A DNA stretch of 64,000 nucleotides from contig JAOSKK010000002.1 in NCBI GenBank assembly GCA_027493615.1, forward strand, positions 202,096-266,095, in the 5' to 3' direction. The DNA is from Verrucomicrobiota bacterium (GTDB taxonomy: Bacteria; Verrucomicrobiota; Verrucomicrobiia; Limisphaerales; J093). Both the position numbers and the translations under genes were made by a program. Below, piece by piece: positions 19,817 through 30,322 of this stretch (its first letter is position 1; every line of letters begins with the position of its first letter). A model generated the notes under the pieces. The model was not told the origin of the DNA. It ran no database searches and was given only the letters and a program-made list of their open reading frames with translations.

Positions 19817-22096
19817 TCCGGACCGGACTGTTCACACGCGCGGTAGGCGCCGACGTGACGGGGCGAAGTGCCGATGCCTCCGGCACACGCCGCCTCCTCA
19901 CGTCGGCGCCTACAGTCAGGCTGGAGGGGCTCCGCCAGAACTCGGGCCAGTGCCTCGGCGTCTTGGGCGGGCGGAAGACAGGTGTTGCCGGTGCAGACGT
20001 AAGCCGTGGCACGGCCCTCGGTTGCCGGGAGTCCTGCGGCGAATGGTTCGACGCTGCCGGTCGTGCCCATCACGACTTGGTTAGGAGCGTACGTTTGATG
20101 GGCCGCCCGCACCAGTGCGTCGATCTCCTCCCGGCTTTCTCCCCCGGCGATCACGACCCGTCGGGGTTCACCCACCCAGTAGTCGAGCCCGCTGAGAAGG
20201 TGCGGCACGGCTTGGGAAGGTCGTTCAGGCGGGCGGCAAACAGGCGCAACGTCTGCTCCGCTGCCTTTCGGAAATCGGCGCGACCGGTGATGTCTGCCAG
20301 TTTGAGGAGGGCCAACACCGCCACGGAGTTTCCGGAAGGCTCGGCGCCATCGTAATCCTCTTTGACCTGCAGGATCAGGTCAGGACTGTCCGTGGGCGCC
20401 TGCCAGAAGCCGCCGTGGGCCGCGTCATAGAACCGCGCGATCATCGCCTCGGCGAGTTGGCGGGCGAAATCGAGGTGGTCCGCCCCGAGGGTGGCGGAGT
20501 AGAGATCGAGCGTGCCGCTCAGCAGGAAGGCGTAGGCCTCGAGCAGTTGGACGGAGTCGCGCGCGCCGTCGCGCCACCGGTGATACAGCGTGCGGTTGGG
20601 GGCGTCCCACAACCTCTCCTGCAGGAAAGCCAGGTTGCGGCGGGCGGCGGCCAGGTAGGCGGGCTCGTCGAGGACGACGCCCGCACGGGCCAGCGCTCCC
20701 AGCATCAAGCCATTCCAGGAGGCGAGCACCTTGTCGTCCAGGTGAGGACGGACCCGTTGGGCGCGCGCCGCGAGCATCTTGGTCTTGGCGGTTTCCAGGA
20801 GCGACGCCTCGTCGGGAGCCAGTGCGGGCTGGGCCACGTGGAGCACATTCTGGCCGGGGGAGTGGATCGGGGTCGCTGTGGTCCAGGAAGTTGCCCTGCT
20901 CGGTCACCCCGAAGTAGCGGGTAACGACGTCGAGTTCGGCGGGCGCGAGAAGGTTCTGCAGCTCGGCGCGCGTCCAGCAATAGAACCGGCCTTCCCTGCC
21001 TTCGCTGTCGGCGTCCTCGGCGGAGAAGAACCCGCCCTCAGGATGGGTCAGGTCTCGCAAGACGTACCGGATGATGTCGCGAACGGTGGCGGCATGGCGG
21101 GCGTCGCGGCTCACGAGGTAGGCGTCGAGATAGAGCTGCACGAGCTGGGCGTTGTCGTAAAGCATCTTCTCGAAGTGCGGGACCAACCACGCTTCGTCCA
21201 CGGAGTAACGCGCGAAGCCGCCGCCGAGTTGATCGTACATGCCGCCGGCGGCCATGCGTTCGCACGTGTGCAGCACCATGTGGCGGGCTTCCTCGTCGCC
21301 GGCGCGCCGGGACCAGCGGAGGAGGAAGGCGGGGGTGGCTGGGGCGGGGAACTTGGGGCGCCCCGAAGCCGCCGTGCTGGGGGTCGTACTCGGCCTTCAG
21401 GCGGGTGGCGGCGTTGGCGAGGAGGACGGGGCCCAGGGCGAGACCGGTGAGGGGTTCCCTGGCCACATGCGCCGCGAGGCGTTCGTGGATCTCGGCGGCG
21501 GAACGGGCGACGTCTCCCTCACGTTCCTTCCACACCTGAGCAAGCTGTTCGAGCAGGTCGCGGAAACCGGGTCGCCCGGGGCGAGTGCGAGGCGGAAAGT
21601 AGGTGCCGCCATAGAAAGGGCGTCGGTCGGGCAGAAGGAAGACGTTCAGCGGCCAACCACCGCTGCCGGTCATGGCCTGGACGAAGGTCATGTAGATGCG
21701 GTCCACGTCCGGCCGTTCTTCGCGGTCCACCTTGATGCTGACAAAGTGCCGATTCAGGAACTGCGCCACGGCCGGGTCCTCGAAGGACTCCCGTTCCATC
21801 ACGTGGCACCAATGGCAGGTGGAGTAGCCGATGCTCAGGAAGACGGGCTTGTTCTCGGCGCGCGCCTTGGCGAAGGCCTCCTCGCCCCAGGGGAACCAGT
21901 CCACCGGGTTGTGCTGGTGCTGGAGCAGGTAGGGGGACTTCTCCTGCGCCAGCCGGTTTGTGGAGAGATGCGTGGTCACGTCGGGCTGCCGGGAAGACGA
22001 TGGCGACGGCGTGCGCGGTTCGGCCTGGTGCTGGCAACCCGGCAGGCCAGTCAGGGCCATGGTGGCGATCCCAACGCCGATGCACCCGCGCCACAT
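19813..22096 (-). CDS. YyaL/SSP411-like thioredoxin-domain protein, lipoprotein
   Basis: N-terminal DUF255 thioredoxin-like domain with [17 protein letters not shown] (CxxC), then an (alpha/alpha)6 domain ([40 protein letters not shown]). It begins with a lipoprotein-type signal (ALTGLPGC), unlike many cytosolic homologues. Three breaks must be repaired: near 21355-21362 (one extra or two missing), one extra C near 20850-20860, and one lost C near 20215. The family's biochemical role is unsettled. The last 35 codons run through the inverted repeat at 19843-19913 and end only 3 bases inside the rpoC end, so the natural C-terminus may have been replaced. Confidence 0.85.
19843..19913. repeat. 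REP-like inverted repeat, copy 1
   Basis: Left arm GTAGGCGCCGACGTGA (19843-19858) is the exact reverse complement of the right arm at 19898-19913, with a 39-base centre that itself holds CCGATGCCTCCGG. A second copy lies at 26520-26590. It sits between the convergent ends of rpoC and the YyaL-like gene, inside the latter's 3' codons, and could act as a transcript-end hairpin. Confidence 0.85.
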
Positions 22097-22256
22097 GGAG
22101 GATAGTAGCGTTCACGAACTGGCGGGCAAACCGGAGCCGCGAACTCGCCGCGCACCAGCCCGTCGTCTGGACAACAGTCCGGCGGGCGCCGTGGCTTGAG
22201 CGCCGTCGCGTGCGCGCTTGAGCGGAGACGGCCGGCAGCGTAGAAATCCGGACGTC

Positions 22257-24994
22257 ATGCATGCTTCCCTCCTCGCGTCTCCTCGGGTTTGCGCACTCCT
22301 TCTGCCCGGCCATGGTCCACTGGGGATCCGGGGTGGCCGGCGGTGGCGTGGGCTGGTGGCTGGCTGGATGGTGGTCGTCCTGGGGTTGGTAGCGTTCGAG
22401 GGTCGGGCGGCGGAGGAGTTCCGCGGTCGCTTCTTCCTTGGCAGCGGGGACGGGGAGTACCTGCGTTTGTTGGACACCGCGCGACGCCTGTTCGCCCCCG
22501 ATCCCGAGTACCAGAACCTGGCCATGCTCTACTACCCTGCGTGGAACGGGCTGGTCGAGGGACCGACCTGGGACGCCTGGTGGGTGCAGAACAGTTACGG
22601 CCCGACATACGCCGCCCTACCGTTCTTGGTGGAGCCTTTCGTCACCTTCCTGCAGAACTCCCAGGACCTTTGGTTCGACCAGATGGGCGACGGGCAGCGG
22701 GTCGGGGCAGCGCCGCCATTTGACTGGGTGGCGCCGGATGGCTGCCTGTGCGATGCGGCGCGGCCGGGGTGGATCGTGTACCGGCAGGGCGATGGCCGCA
22801 CTCACCTGCACGATTGGGGCCTCGAGTTCACGGCGGCGGGCCTCCTCCTTCAGTCGGAGTTGCTCCTCATCCAACGCGATCCGGCGGCGGTCGGACGTTA
22901 CCTGCCGAAGCTCGAGCGGTGCGCGCGGTTCATCGAGACCCGCCGCGACCCGGAGCGGAACCTCTTCCTGGTCGGGGCAGCGGGCAATCTGCTGGCGCCG
23001 AGCTTCGCCGGCTGGAAGAAGCCCGATGGCACCTATGACAAGGCCTATCATGCCGGCTTGTCGGTGACCTATATCGCGGCGCTCGAGCGGCTGATCGAGT
23101 TGCAGAAGTTCGCCGGCCGCTCCGAGGAGGCGCGGCTTTGGACGCAACGGCGGGAGGACGCCCGGCGGGGTCTTGCCCAGCTCACCACCGACGAGGGCTA
23201 TTTCATCAACTCGCTCGATCCGGACGGGACGCGGCACGGCGTGTACGGCGCGGCGCGGCACGGGTATTTCGAGAGCTCGGTGAACCACGACGCCATTGCG
23301 TTTCGCGTGGTGGATGAGGCCCAGGCGGAGCGCATTTACGCCAAGATCGCGTCCATCCCCGGCCTGCGCCCGTACCACTTCATCCTGCCGAACCACCCTT
23401 CCTACGACGACATGTACGAGGCGCCCGAGGGTCTGTGGGCCTACGGTACCTGGGTCAACGGCGGTCATTGGTCCACCTGCGAAGCGCGCATGATGCTGGG
23501 GTACTACCGGCTCGGGAAGTTCGAGGACGCGCGGCGTTCGTGGCAGCAGTTGCTGACGTTCGCGGAACGGTTTCGCATGGACAACCCGCTGGTCAAGTTC
23601 GGGAGCGAGGTGTATCAACCCGGGCAGCCGATCAACCTCACATACGACGCGTTTGGCCCCCCGGCCGCTTTTGTAAGGGGACTTTTCGATTACCGGTATG
23701 GGGCGGAGGGTCTGACGCTTGTGCCGCAAATTCCGCCCGGCATCACAAGGCTGGAACAGCATTTCCCCGTTCGCCTCGGAACGAAGCGTCTGTATCTCGC
23801 CACCGTGGGTGCCGGCCCGGTCACCGCGGTGGCGATCAACGGCGTGCCCCGGACCCGCTTCGACGCCCGGGCGGTGTCGCTGCCAGCGGATGAACTGCCG
23901 GACAGGGCGGCCATCGAACTGGCCCTGGGAGGCGCGAAGCTGCGGGGGTTGGTCCGTGCCCGAGTTCAAGCTGGAGGTGCCCGCGGTTCCACCCCCACGA
24001 CCAGAGTTGGCAGCGGCTGAAGCGCGCCAACCTGGCCACCAATAGCCTGCCGTTCCGCATCGGTGCCGACAGCCAGGGTGGCAACCGCTTTCGCGGTGAG
24101 ATCGCCGCGGTCCATGTCTTCCGGCGGGCGCTCGATCCCCAGGGGATCGCGGCGCTGGCCCGGAGCGATGCCGGTGATCCGCTCCGGGATGACACGCTGG
24201 TGGGGGCCTGGTCGTTTGCGGAAACCGGGCCTGGTCTGTTCGGCTCGACCGGACCTTCCCCGCTGCCGGCGCGGCGCGTGGGGAGTCTTGGGCTTGCGTC
24301 GGGACCTCACGGGCCGGCGATTCGCCTGGACGGTACGGGCTATGTGGAAGTCGCCCCGCAGCCAGCTCTCGATTTCACCGAGGCAGGCACCTTCGCGGCG
24401 TGGATCCGGCCGGAGTCCTTCCCGGCGGGCGGGATGCGGATCCTGGACAAATCTGAGGTGGGCACATCGAACGGATTTCTGTTGGACACGCATCCGGGCC
24501 GTTGCCTGCGCCTGATTACGCAAGTCGGGACGCTGGATCATGCTGCCCAACTCGAGCCGGGTCGCTGGACCCACGTGGCGGGGACGGTCAGTGCGGACGG
24601 CCGACTGGCGTTGTACATGGACGGGCAGCCTGTCGCGGAGCGGGCGGGGGCGGGGGCGCCAGATGTTGCCGGGCTGCTTCGCAAGGCCCGGAGACTGGAG
24701 GACTTTCATCGCCGGTTGGCGCAGCAGGGCCTGGCCGGCGTGTATGAGGCCGCCCATGCGCGGCTGGCCCTGGAGAGTCTCGCCACGGCTCATGAACGGT
24801 TCCGTCGCCTCGATGCGGGAATGCTGCGGTTGCTGGCGGAGCCGCGGTCCCAGGTTGCCGCTGATTACGCCTATCTCGAGACCGCCCAGCGACTCGTTGA
24901 TGGCCTGGTCAAAGTGCTGGACGCTTCCGCGAGCGATGGCGCTCCGGAGCGAGCTGAGGTGATTCGCTGCTGGGAAGCAACCGCCCGGGAGTGA
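22257..24994 (+). CDS. Secreted six-hairpin glycosidase-like protein with LamG-like C-terminus
   Basis: Signal peptide near residues 33-52 (GLVAGWMVVVLGLVAFEGRA). The central 450 residues look like an (alpha/alpha)6 glycosidase (WDAWWVQNSYGPTYAALPFL, THLHDWGLEFTAAGLLLQ, GLWAYGTWVNGGHWSTCEAR), followed by a beta-domain. After 24000 the coding frame changes (net loss of one base between about 23940 and 24010). The rest is LamG/concanavalin-A-like (AIRLDGTGYVEVAPQPALDF, then WTHVAGTVSADGRLALYMDG) and ends in a helical segment. The first LamG-like half (near 24011-24150) looks truncated at its N-terminus. The glycoside hydrolase family number and substrate are not identified. Confidence 0.7.
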
Positions 24995-25024
24995 GCGGCG
25001 CGTCGCGACCAGGTCCGACTGGCC

Positions 25025-25741
25025 CTACTCGGCAAACTCGCGGATCTTCAGGTTGCGAAACCAGATCTCGCCGCCGTGGTCCTGGAGGAGCAGGTGGCCG
25101 CGGACCTTGGTGCCGAAGGCGCGGACGTCCTTGAACTTGCTGTTGGCCACCGCGGCGAGGACCTCGGGACTGCCCAGCACGTAACGGAGGGTCAGGGCGC
25201 CGTTCAGCCAGTGTTCGACCTGATCGCCGCGAACGACGATGCGCGATTCGTTGAACTGGCCAGCGGGGCGGAGCCGGATGGGGATGATCGGCGGAAGGAC
25301 ATCGTAGAAGCCCGCGGTACCGCCCTTGCTCGGCGCCTGTTCGGCTTCGACCGTCCGGCCAGTAAGGAGCTGGTACTCGTGGCCAATGGCGCCGCCGCGG
25401 TCGCGTGTGACGAAATACTTCACGCCGCTGTTTCCATTGGGGGCCATGCGCCATTCGAAGCTGAACTCGAAATCGGCGAACGTCGCCTCGGTGATGATAT
25501 CGCCACCGCCGCCACGGCCGCTGTGGGTGAGGCAACCGTCTTTCACGGTCCAGCCCTGGCGGGGAAACCCTTCGTGGCTGAAGCCGCGCCAGCCGGCCGG
25601 GGACGCGCCGTCGAACAGCCACCGCCAGCCCGCGGCTTGCTCGGCATCGGTGAGGGAAGGCAAGGCGGTGGGGCCGGCCGCGGCCGCAGAGACGACGGCG
25701 GCCAGGCCGAGGAGCAGGATCCAGGGACGAACGGCGTGCAT
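25025..25741 (-). CDS. DUF1080 (3-keto-disaccharide hydrolase-like) secreted protein
   Basis: 238 residues starting at 25741 with a cleavable signal (PWILLLGLAAVVSAAAAG). The domain is typical: GWRWLFDGASPAGWRGF, then FEFSFEWRMAPNGNSGVKYF, GHEYQLL, and the ending GGEIWFRNLKIREF. The family is abundant in Verrucomicrobiota and Planctomycetota and is linked to carbohydrate breakdown. The frame is intact. Transcribed toward the glycosidase gene and divergent from pdxH with 90 bases between. Confidence 0.88.
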   Translation of the reverse strand: MHAVRPWILLLGLAAVVSAAAAGPTALPSLTDAEQAAGWRWLFDGASPAGWRGFSHEGFPRQGWTVKDGCLTHSGRGGGGDIITEATFADFEFSFEWRMAPNGNSGVKYFVTRDRGGAIGHEYQLLTGRTVEAEQAPSKGGTAGFYDVLPPIIPIRLRPAGQFNESRIVVRGDQVEHWLNGALTLRYVLGSPEVLAAVANSKFKDVRAFGTKVRGHLLLQDHGGEIWFRNLKIREFAE

Positions 25742-25831
25742 CGACGTCGGATGTAAACGGGGACGGGGGCGGGTCAAGGGGTTCGGCTTGGCACTCGACG
25801 GGCCGGCGCGGGGTTGGTTGAGTGCGGGGCG

Positions 25832-26470
25832 ATGAACATCGGCGACTTGCGCCAGGATTACACGCGCGACGAACTGCACCGTCGCGATTTGAAGCCGGAT
25901 CCCTTCGACCAGTTTGAGGTCTGGTTCAAGGAGGCCTGCTCGAGCGGCATGCTCGAGCCCAACGCGATGAGCCTCGCGACGGTGGATGCCGCGGGTCGCC
26001 CCTCGCTCCGGACGGTCCTGCTGAAGAAGTGGGACGCCTCCGGTTTCGTCTTCTTCACCAACCTCGAGAGCCGCAAGTCGCGGCAGATGGCCGACAACCC
26101 GAACGTATCCCTCTTGTTTCCCTGGCTGCTACTGCAGCGGCAGGTGGCCATCAACGGCACGGCGGAGCGCATTCCCACCGCGGAGGTGGTGGCGTATTTC
26201 GTGACCCGACCGTTCGGGAGCCAGTTGGCGGCCTGGGCTTCGCCGCAAAGCCGGGTCATCTCCACCCGCTCCCTGCTCGAGGCGAAGTGGGAGGAGATGA
26301 AGCGCAAGTTCCGGGAAGGCCACGTGCCGCTCCCGTCGTTCTGGGGTGGGTACCGGGTCCGGCCCGTGGACTTTGAATTCTGGCAAGGCCGGAGCAGCCG
26401 GTTGCACGACCGCTTCCTGTACACGCCCAAAGGCGACGGGACCTGGCAGCTCGATCGGTTGGCCCCTTGA
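25832..26470 (+). CDS. pdxH: Pyridoxamine 5'-phosphate oxidase
   Basis: FMN-dependent enzyme that makes pyridoxal 5'-phosphate from the pyridoxine or pyridoxamine phosphates. 212 residues, intact: DYTRDELHRRDLKPDPFDQF at the start, the FMN-binding stretch RTVLLKKWDASGFVFFTN and ESRKSRQMADNP, the substrate-site SPQSRVIS, and the C-terminal FWGGYRVRPVDFEFWQGRSS, RLHDRF. Start ATG at 25832 preferred to one six codons upstream, matching the family. Confidence 0.96.
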   Translation: MNIGDLRQDYTRDELHRRDLKPDPFDQFEVWFKEACSSGMLEPNAMSLATVDAAGRPSLRTVLLKKWDASGFVFFTNLESRKSRQMADNPNVSLLFPWLLLQRQVAINGTAERIPTAEVVAYFVTRPFGSQLAAWASPQSRVISTRSLLEAKWEEMKRKFREGHVPLPSFWGGYRVRPVDFEFWQGRSSRLHDRFLYTPKGDGTWQLDRLAP

Positions 26471-26519
26471 CGGGCGAGGTTCTGGAGCGGCCCCAGCCCG
26501 GTCGTCCCTCCTGCTCGCT

Positions 26520-26590
26520 GTAGGCGCCGACGTGAGGAGGCGTCTTGGGGCCTGGGCAGCGTCGGATCGCCTCCTCACGCCGGCGCCTAC
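26520..26590. repeat. REP-like inverted repeat, copy 2
   Basis: Arms of 23 bases at 26520-26542 and 26568-26590, with one mismatch between them, share GTAGGCGCCGACGTGA with copy 1 at 19843. It lies in the short gap between the convergent pdxH and obgE genes, which parallels the placement of copy 1 between convergent genes. Confidence 0.85.
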
Positions 26591-26612
26591 GGGCTGTCCT
26601 GAACCCGCCGGG

Positions 26613-27799
26613 CTAGACGGTCGGCGCCGGTGAGGTGCGGCGCGCCCTTTCGACGGCGTCGCGGATGGCGGTTTTGAAGCGGTCGAGGCCCTCGTCAAAC
26701 GCTGCGGCCATGGGGGAGGACCGGCACGCGTGGCACGCGGCGCTTGAACCGCCGGAGGCAGGCGGCCGCCTCCGCTTCATCCATCTTGTTGGCGACGATG
26801 AGTCGCGGCCGCAGCAGCAGACCCGGGTCGTGGAGTTCGAGTTCGTGGAGCAACTGCCGGTGGTCATCCCACGGCGCGCGCCCCTCCGTGCCCGCCATGT
26901 CCAGCACCAGCACGAGGACGGGGCAGCGCGCAATATGGCGCAGGAAGGCGTGGCCCAAGCCCACGTTGCGGTGGGCCCCCTCGATCAGGCCCGGAACGTC
27001 GCACACCATGAGCCGCTGGCCGTCCGGATAGGTGACCGTACCGACCTGGGGTCGCAGCGTGGTGAAGGGATAGGGGGCGATCTTCGGGCGCGCCTTCGAG
27101 ATGGCGGCGAGCAGGGTGGACTTGCCGGCGTTCGGATACCCGACCAGGCCCACGTCGGCCAGGAGGCGCAGCTCGAGCAGGAATTCACCTTCGTCGCCGG
27201 CTTCACCCGGTTGGGCAAACCGCGGCGTCTGACGACGGGAGGTGGCGAAGTTGCGGTTGCCGAGGCCTCCGCGGCCGCCGCGACAGAGCACGAAGCGCTG
27301 GCCGTGAACGGTGAGATCTGCGGCCAGTTCGCCGCGTCTGGCGCGGGGAGGGGGAGGGGAAGGGGCTTCCTGGGCGAGGTCCACTTCGTAAGCGCGAGCG
27401 CCTGCAGCGGTGCGAAAGACCAGACGCTGCTGCGCGCCGGTGGGCAGGACGGGGCGGGCGTCGCCGGCGGGTGCCGGCTCGGGTGCGGGGGGAGGGCGGG
27501 GAATCGAGGCGCCAGACCATGGTGCCGCACGGAACCTTGACCAGCAGGTCGGCGCCGGCGTGGCCGTCCATGCCTTTGCCCATCCCCGCCTGGCCGTTCT
27601 CGGCCAGCAGACGGGGTTGGTAGTACTGGTTGATGAGATTGTTGAGGTCGTGGTCCGCCTCCAGGATCACGTCGCCGCCGCGCCCGCCGTTTCCTCCGCT
27701 CGGCCCGCCCTTGGGGCGGAAGGTCTCGCGCAGGAACGCCACGCAGCCGCGCCCGCCGTGCCCGGCGCGGGCGTAGACTTTCACTTCATCGACGAACAT
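26613..27799 (-). CDS. obgE: Obg/CgtA GTPase
   Basis: Ribosome-assembly and stress-response GTPase, about 394 residues after repair. The Obg fold is at the N-terminus (FVDEVKVYARAGHGGRGCVA, GGPSGGNGGRGGDVILEAD), followed by G1 GYPNAGKST, DVPGLIEGAHRNVGLG and NKMD. Two extra C bases break the frame: in the 6-base run near 27491-27496 and in the 5-base run near 26711-26715. The stretch between them is Pro/Ala-rich, an insertion relative to short Obg proteins. It follows rplU and rpmA, the standard order. Confidence 0.94.
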
Positions 27800-27882
27800 C
27801 GAGGCGCGGCGAGAGGGAGGCGAGCGCCCGGGGAAAGCAAAAGGCGAGGCCGACGGCCTCGCCCGGGCGCAGGGGGCGGTGC

Positions 27883-28152
27883 CTAGTTGGTGGCCGCCGG
27901 GGCAGGGGTCGGGGCCACGATGTTGATCCGGCGCCCGTTGCGATCGAACCGGACCTGACCGTCAATCAAGGCGAAGAGCGACCAGTCGCGGGCGGTGCCG
28001 ACGTTCTGACCGGCCACGAACTTCGAGCCGCGTTGTCGGACGAGGATACTGCCGGCGGTGACGAACTGCCCGCCGAATTCCTTGACGCCCAGCCGTTGTC
28101 CGTGGCTGTCCCGTCCGTTGCGTGAACTGCCGCCGCCTTTCTTGTGTGCCAT
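27883..28152 (-). CDS. rpmA: 50S ribosomal protein L27
   Basis: 89 residues: [20 protein letters not shown], then [19 protein letters not shown]. The N-terminal tail reaches the peptidyl-transferase centre. The C-terminus carries a short Ala/Pro extension ([10 protein letters not shown]). It starts 8 bases after rplU. Frame intact. Confidence 0.98.
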   Translation of the reverse strand: MAHKKGGGSSRNGRDSHGQRLGVKEFGGQFVTAGSILVRQRGSKFVAGQNVGTARDWSLFALIDGQVRFDRNGRRINIVAPTPAPAATN

Positions 28153-28160
28153 AGAGCCCT

Positions 28161-28473
28161 CTAGAGTTTGATTTCCTTGACCTGGACGACCGTCAGCGCC
28201 TGCCGATGGCCGATTTTCTTCCGGTAACCCTTGCGGCGTTTGAGCTTGAAGGACACGACCTTGTCGCCGCGTTTGTGTTCGAGGACATCCGCGATCACGC
28301 TGGCGCCCGCGAGGGTGGGGGGTGCCGACCGAGACCTGGCCGTCCTGGTTCACGAGCATGACCTGGTCGAAGGTCACCGGTTGGCCGGGCTCGAGGTTGA
28401 GCTTTTCGATGGCCACCGTGTCGCCGGGGGCTACTCGATACTGTTTGCCGCCTGTTGCTAAGACTGCGTACAT
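28161..28473 (-). CDS. rplU: 50S ribosomal protein L21
   Basis: 103 residues after repair: [20 protein letters not shown] at the start and [17 protein letters not shown] at the end. One extra C in the 6-base run near 28317-28322 splits the gene. First gene of the rplU-rpmA-obgE cluster, with its promoter expected in the 258-base gap upstream (28474-28731), which holds no supported gene. Confidence 0.95.
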
Positions 28474-28731
28474 ACTCGCGATGTCAAAGGGGCAGGATGG
28501 AACCAAAAAGGGTGACCGGGTGTCAATGACCGCTTTCGGGCAAATCCGGGGGCTCCCCGGGGGCGGCGGCAGGGCCGGGAGGGACGGGTGGTATGGACGC
28601 GAGGGAGGATTGCCAGAAGTCAATTGCATGGTTCGTCTCCGCTGCGGGTGCAGGTTTAACAAACGCGTGTTTGCCGAGACGTGAGGGATTGTCTAGGGTC
28701 CGGGCGTTTCCTGAACCCGACGATCACCGCA

Positions 28732-29529
28732 ATGAGACCCGAACGGATGGCACATCGCTGGCGGCGACGACATGGCAAGTGGCTGGCGGTGCTGCCGGAA
28801 TTGGTGCGGCAGAGTCGGAGGCGTGGCGGTGCCGAGGAACTGCATCAGGCGCGGGTGACGCTGCGGCGGTTGCGGCTGTCGGTCCGGCTGGGCAGGGCCG
28901 CGTTTCCGGCGTCGGCGATCGTGCGTTTCCGGTCGTGGGCGGCCCAGGTGGCGCGGGCCACGAGTCCGGTGAGGGACCTGGACATCGCCATCGAATGGCT
29001 GCGGGCGGCGAAGGCTGGCCCGGCGCTGGTGAAGGAGTGTCTGGGTCGGCGGAATTCCGTGTGGCGGCGGCGCCGTGCCCTGCTGGTTCCGCCGCCGCAC
29101 CGCTTGCCTGCCCATCTGATGGCGCAGGGCGGCGAGATGAAACGATGGGCGGCTGCGCTCGCGAAACGGTACGCGCGGATGGAGGCGCGCTGCCGCGAGT
29201 ACCTGCGCACCCACCTGCCGCGCTTCTTTCAGCTTGCCGAGGAGGACCGGCACGAGTTTCGCCGGCGCGTGCGTCGGTGGCGTTACCTGCGCGAACAGAT
29301 GTTGCCGACGCGGATCCTGGAGAAGGACGTGCTGTGCCAGCGCTTGTTGGCGGTCCAGGAGGCATTGGGGGAGATCCAGAATCTGGACCTTGTGGCGAGC
29401 GCCCTTCAGCGGTTCTCGCCCTCGACCGAACGGGCCGAGTTGCAGGTGTTGCTGGCACACCAGCAGCGGTATCAACTGGAGGCCAGCCGTAAGGCGCTGG
29501 CCCGGCTCAAGCCCTGGCTGCGGGGCTAG
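28732..29529 (+). CDS. CHAD-domain protein
   Basis: 265 residues, rich in Arg and His with repeated helices, as in CHAD (conserved histidine alpha-helical) domains: ELHQARVTLRRLRLSVRLG near residue 37 carries the H-x-x-R-x-x-x-R-R-x-R pattern, followed by ATSPVRDLDIAIEWL and a second EFRRRVRRWRYLREQML. CHAD proteins bind polyphosphate and often accompany CYTH triphosphatases; no CYTH gene is adjacent. Start ATG at 28732 chosen; a GTG 17 codons upstream is possible. Its stop overlaps the convergent infC stop. Confidence 0.85.
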   Translation: MRPERMAHRWRRRHGKWLAVLPELVRQSRRRGGAEELHQARVTLRRLRLSVRLGRAAFPASAIVRFRSWAAQVARATSPVRDLDIAIEWLRAAKAGPALVKECLGRRNSVWRRRRALLVPPPHRLPAHLMAQGGEMKRWAAALAKRYARMEARCREYLRTHLPRFFQLAEEDRHEFRRRVRRWRYLREQMLPTRILEKDVLCQRLLAVQEALGEIQNLDLVASALQRFSPSTERAELQVLLAHQQRYQLEASRKALARLKPWLRG

Positions 29530-30208
29530 CCGGCGGTAGGCGGTTCTGCGGGGGCGGCTTCGCCGACGGCCGGTGCCGGGGAAGGCGGGCGGGTGGCCGG
29601 CAGTTCGGCCGCCGGGGACGCCGGGACACTCTCCGGGGCGGGCTGCCGCGGATTGCGGGCGCGTTTGGCGCGCGGGAGGGATTGATCATGACGCCCATGC
29701 TCCGGCCCGCGAGTTTGGGTTGCTCGACGGCGAGACCATAGGGCGCGAGCTCCTTGATGAATCGATCGAGGGTCTGGACGCCCAGTTCCTTGTGGCGCAT
29801 TTCGCGACCCCGGAACCGGAGGATCACCTTGACCTTCATCTCCTCGCACAGGAAATCCACGGCGTGATTCTGTTTGACCTCGAAATCATGCGCGTCGATG
29901 CCGGGACGGAGCTGGATTTCCTTCACCCGGTTCGAGTGCTGGTGCTTCTTGGACTCCTTCTCCTTCTTGGCCTGTTCGTACTGGAACTTGCCGAAGTCGA
30001 CGATCCGGCAGACCGGCGGGTTGGCGGTGGCTGCCACCTCGACCAGGTCCATGCCTTGGCTGCGGGCGAGATTAATGGCCTCGCCCAGAGAGAGGATGCC
30101 GACCTGCCGCCCGTCAGCCGTCACGACCCGTACCTCGCGGGCACGGATTTTTCCGTTGATGCGGACCGTCGGGGCCGCGGGACCGCGGGAGGAGAACGGA
30201 CGACTCAA
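29526..30208 (-). CDS. infC: Translation initiation factor IF-3, TTG start
   Basis: About 227 residues: VRINGKIRAREVRVV, GDLVEVAATANPPVCRIVDF-type N-domain residues, KEIQLRPGIDAHDFEVKQ and GRSMGVMINPS. The start is TTG at 30208, five bases after a strong AGGAGG; no ATG is available. Non-AUG starts on infC underlie autoregulation in E. coli, so the same control is likely here. One C is missing near 29672-29676. After repair the protein has a Pro/Ala-rich tail ending at 29526, replacing a basic tail. Confidence 0.95.
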
Positions 30209-30322
30209 GCCGTCCTCCTCGGTGGAAGGTTATTCATTGCGCAGAACAAACGCTGAACGCCGTACGAAACATGGCGAACATTTGTGGTTCGGTTTCAGGC
30301 AATGCAAGTGAAAAGCGCCTCG

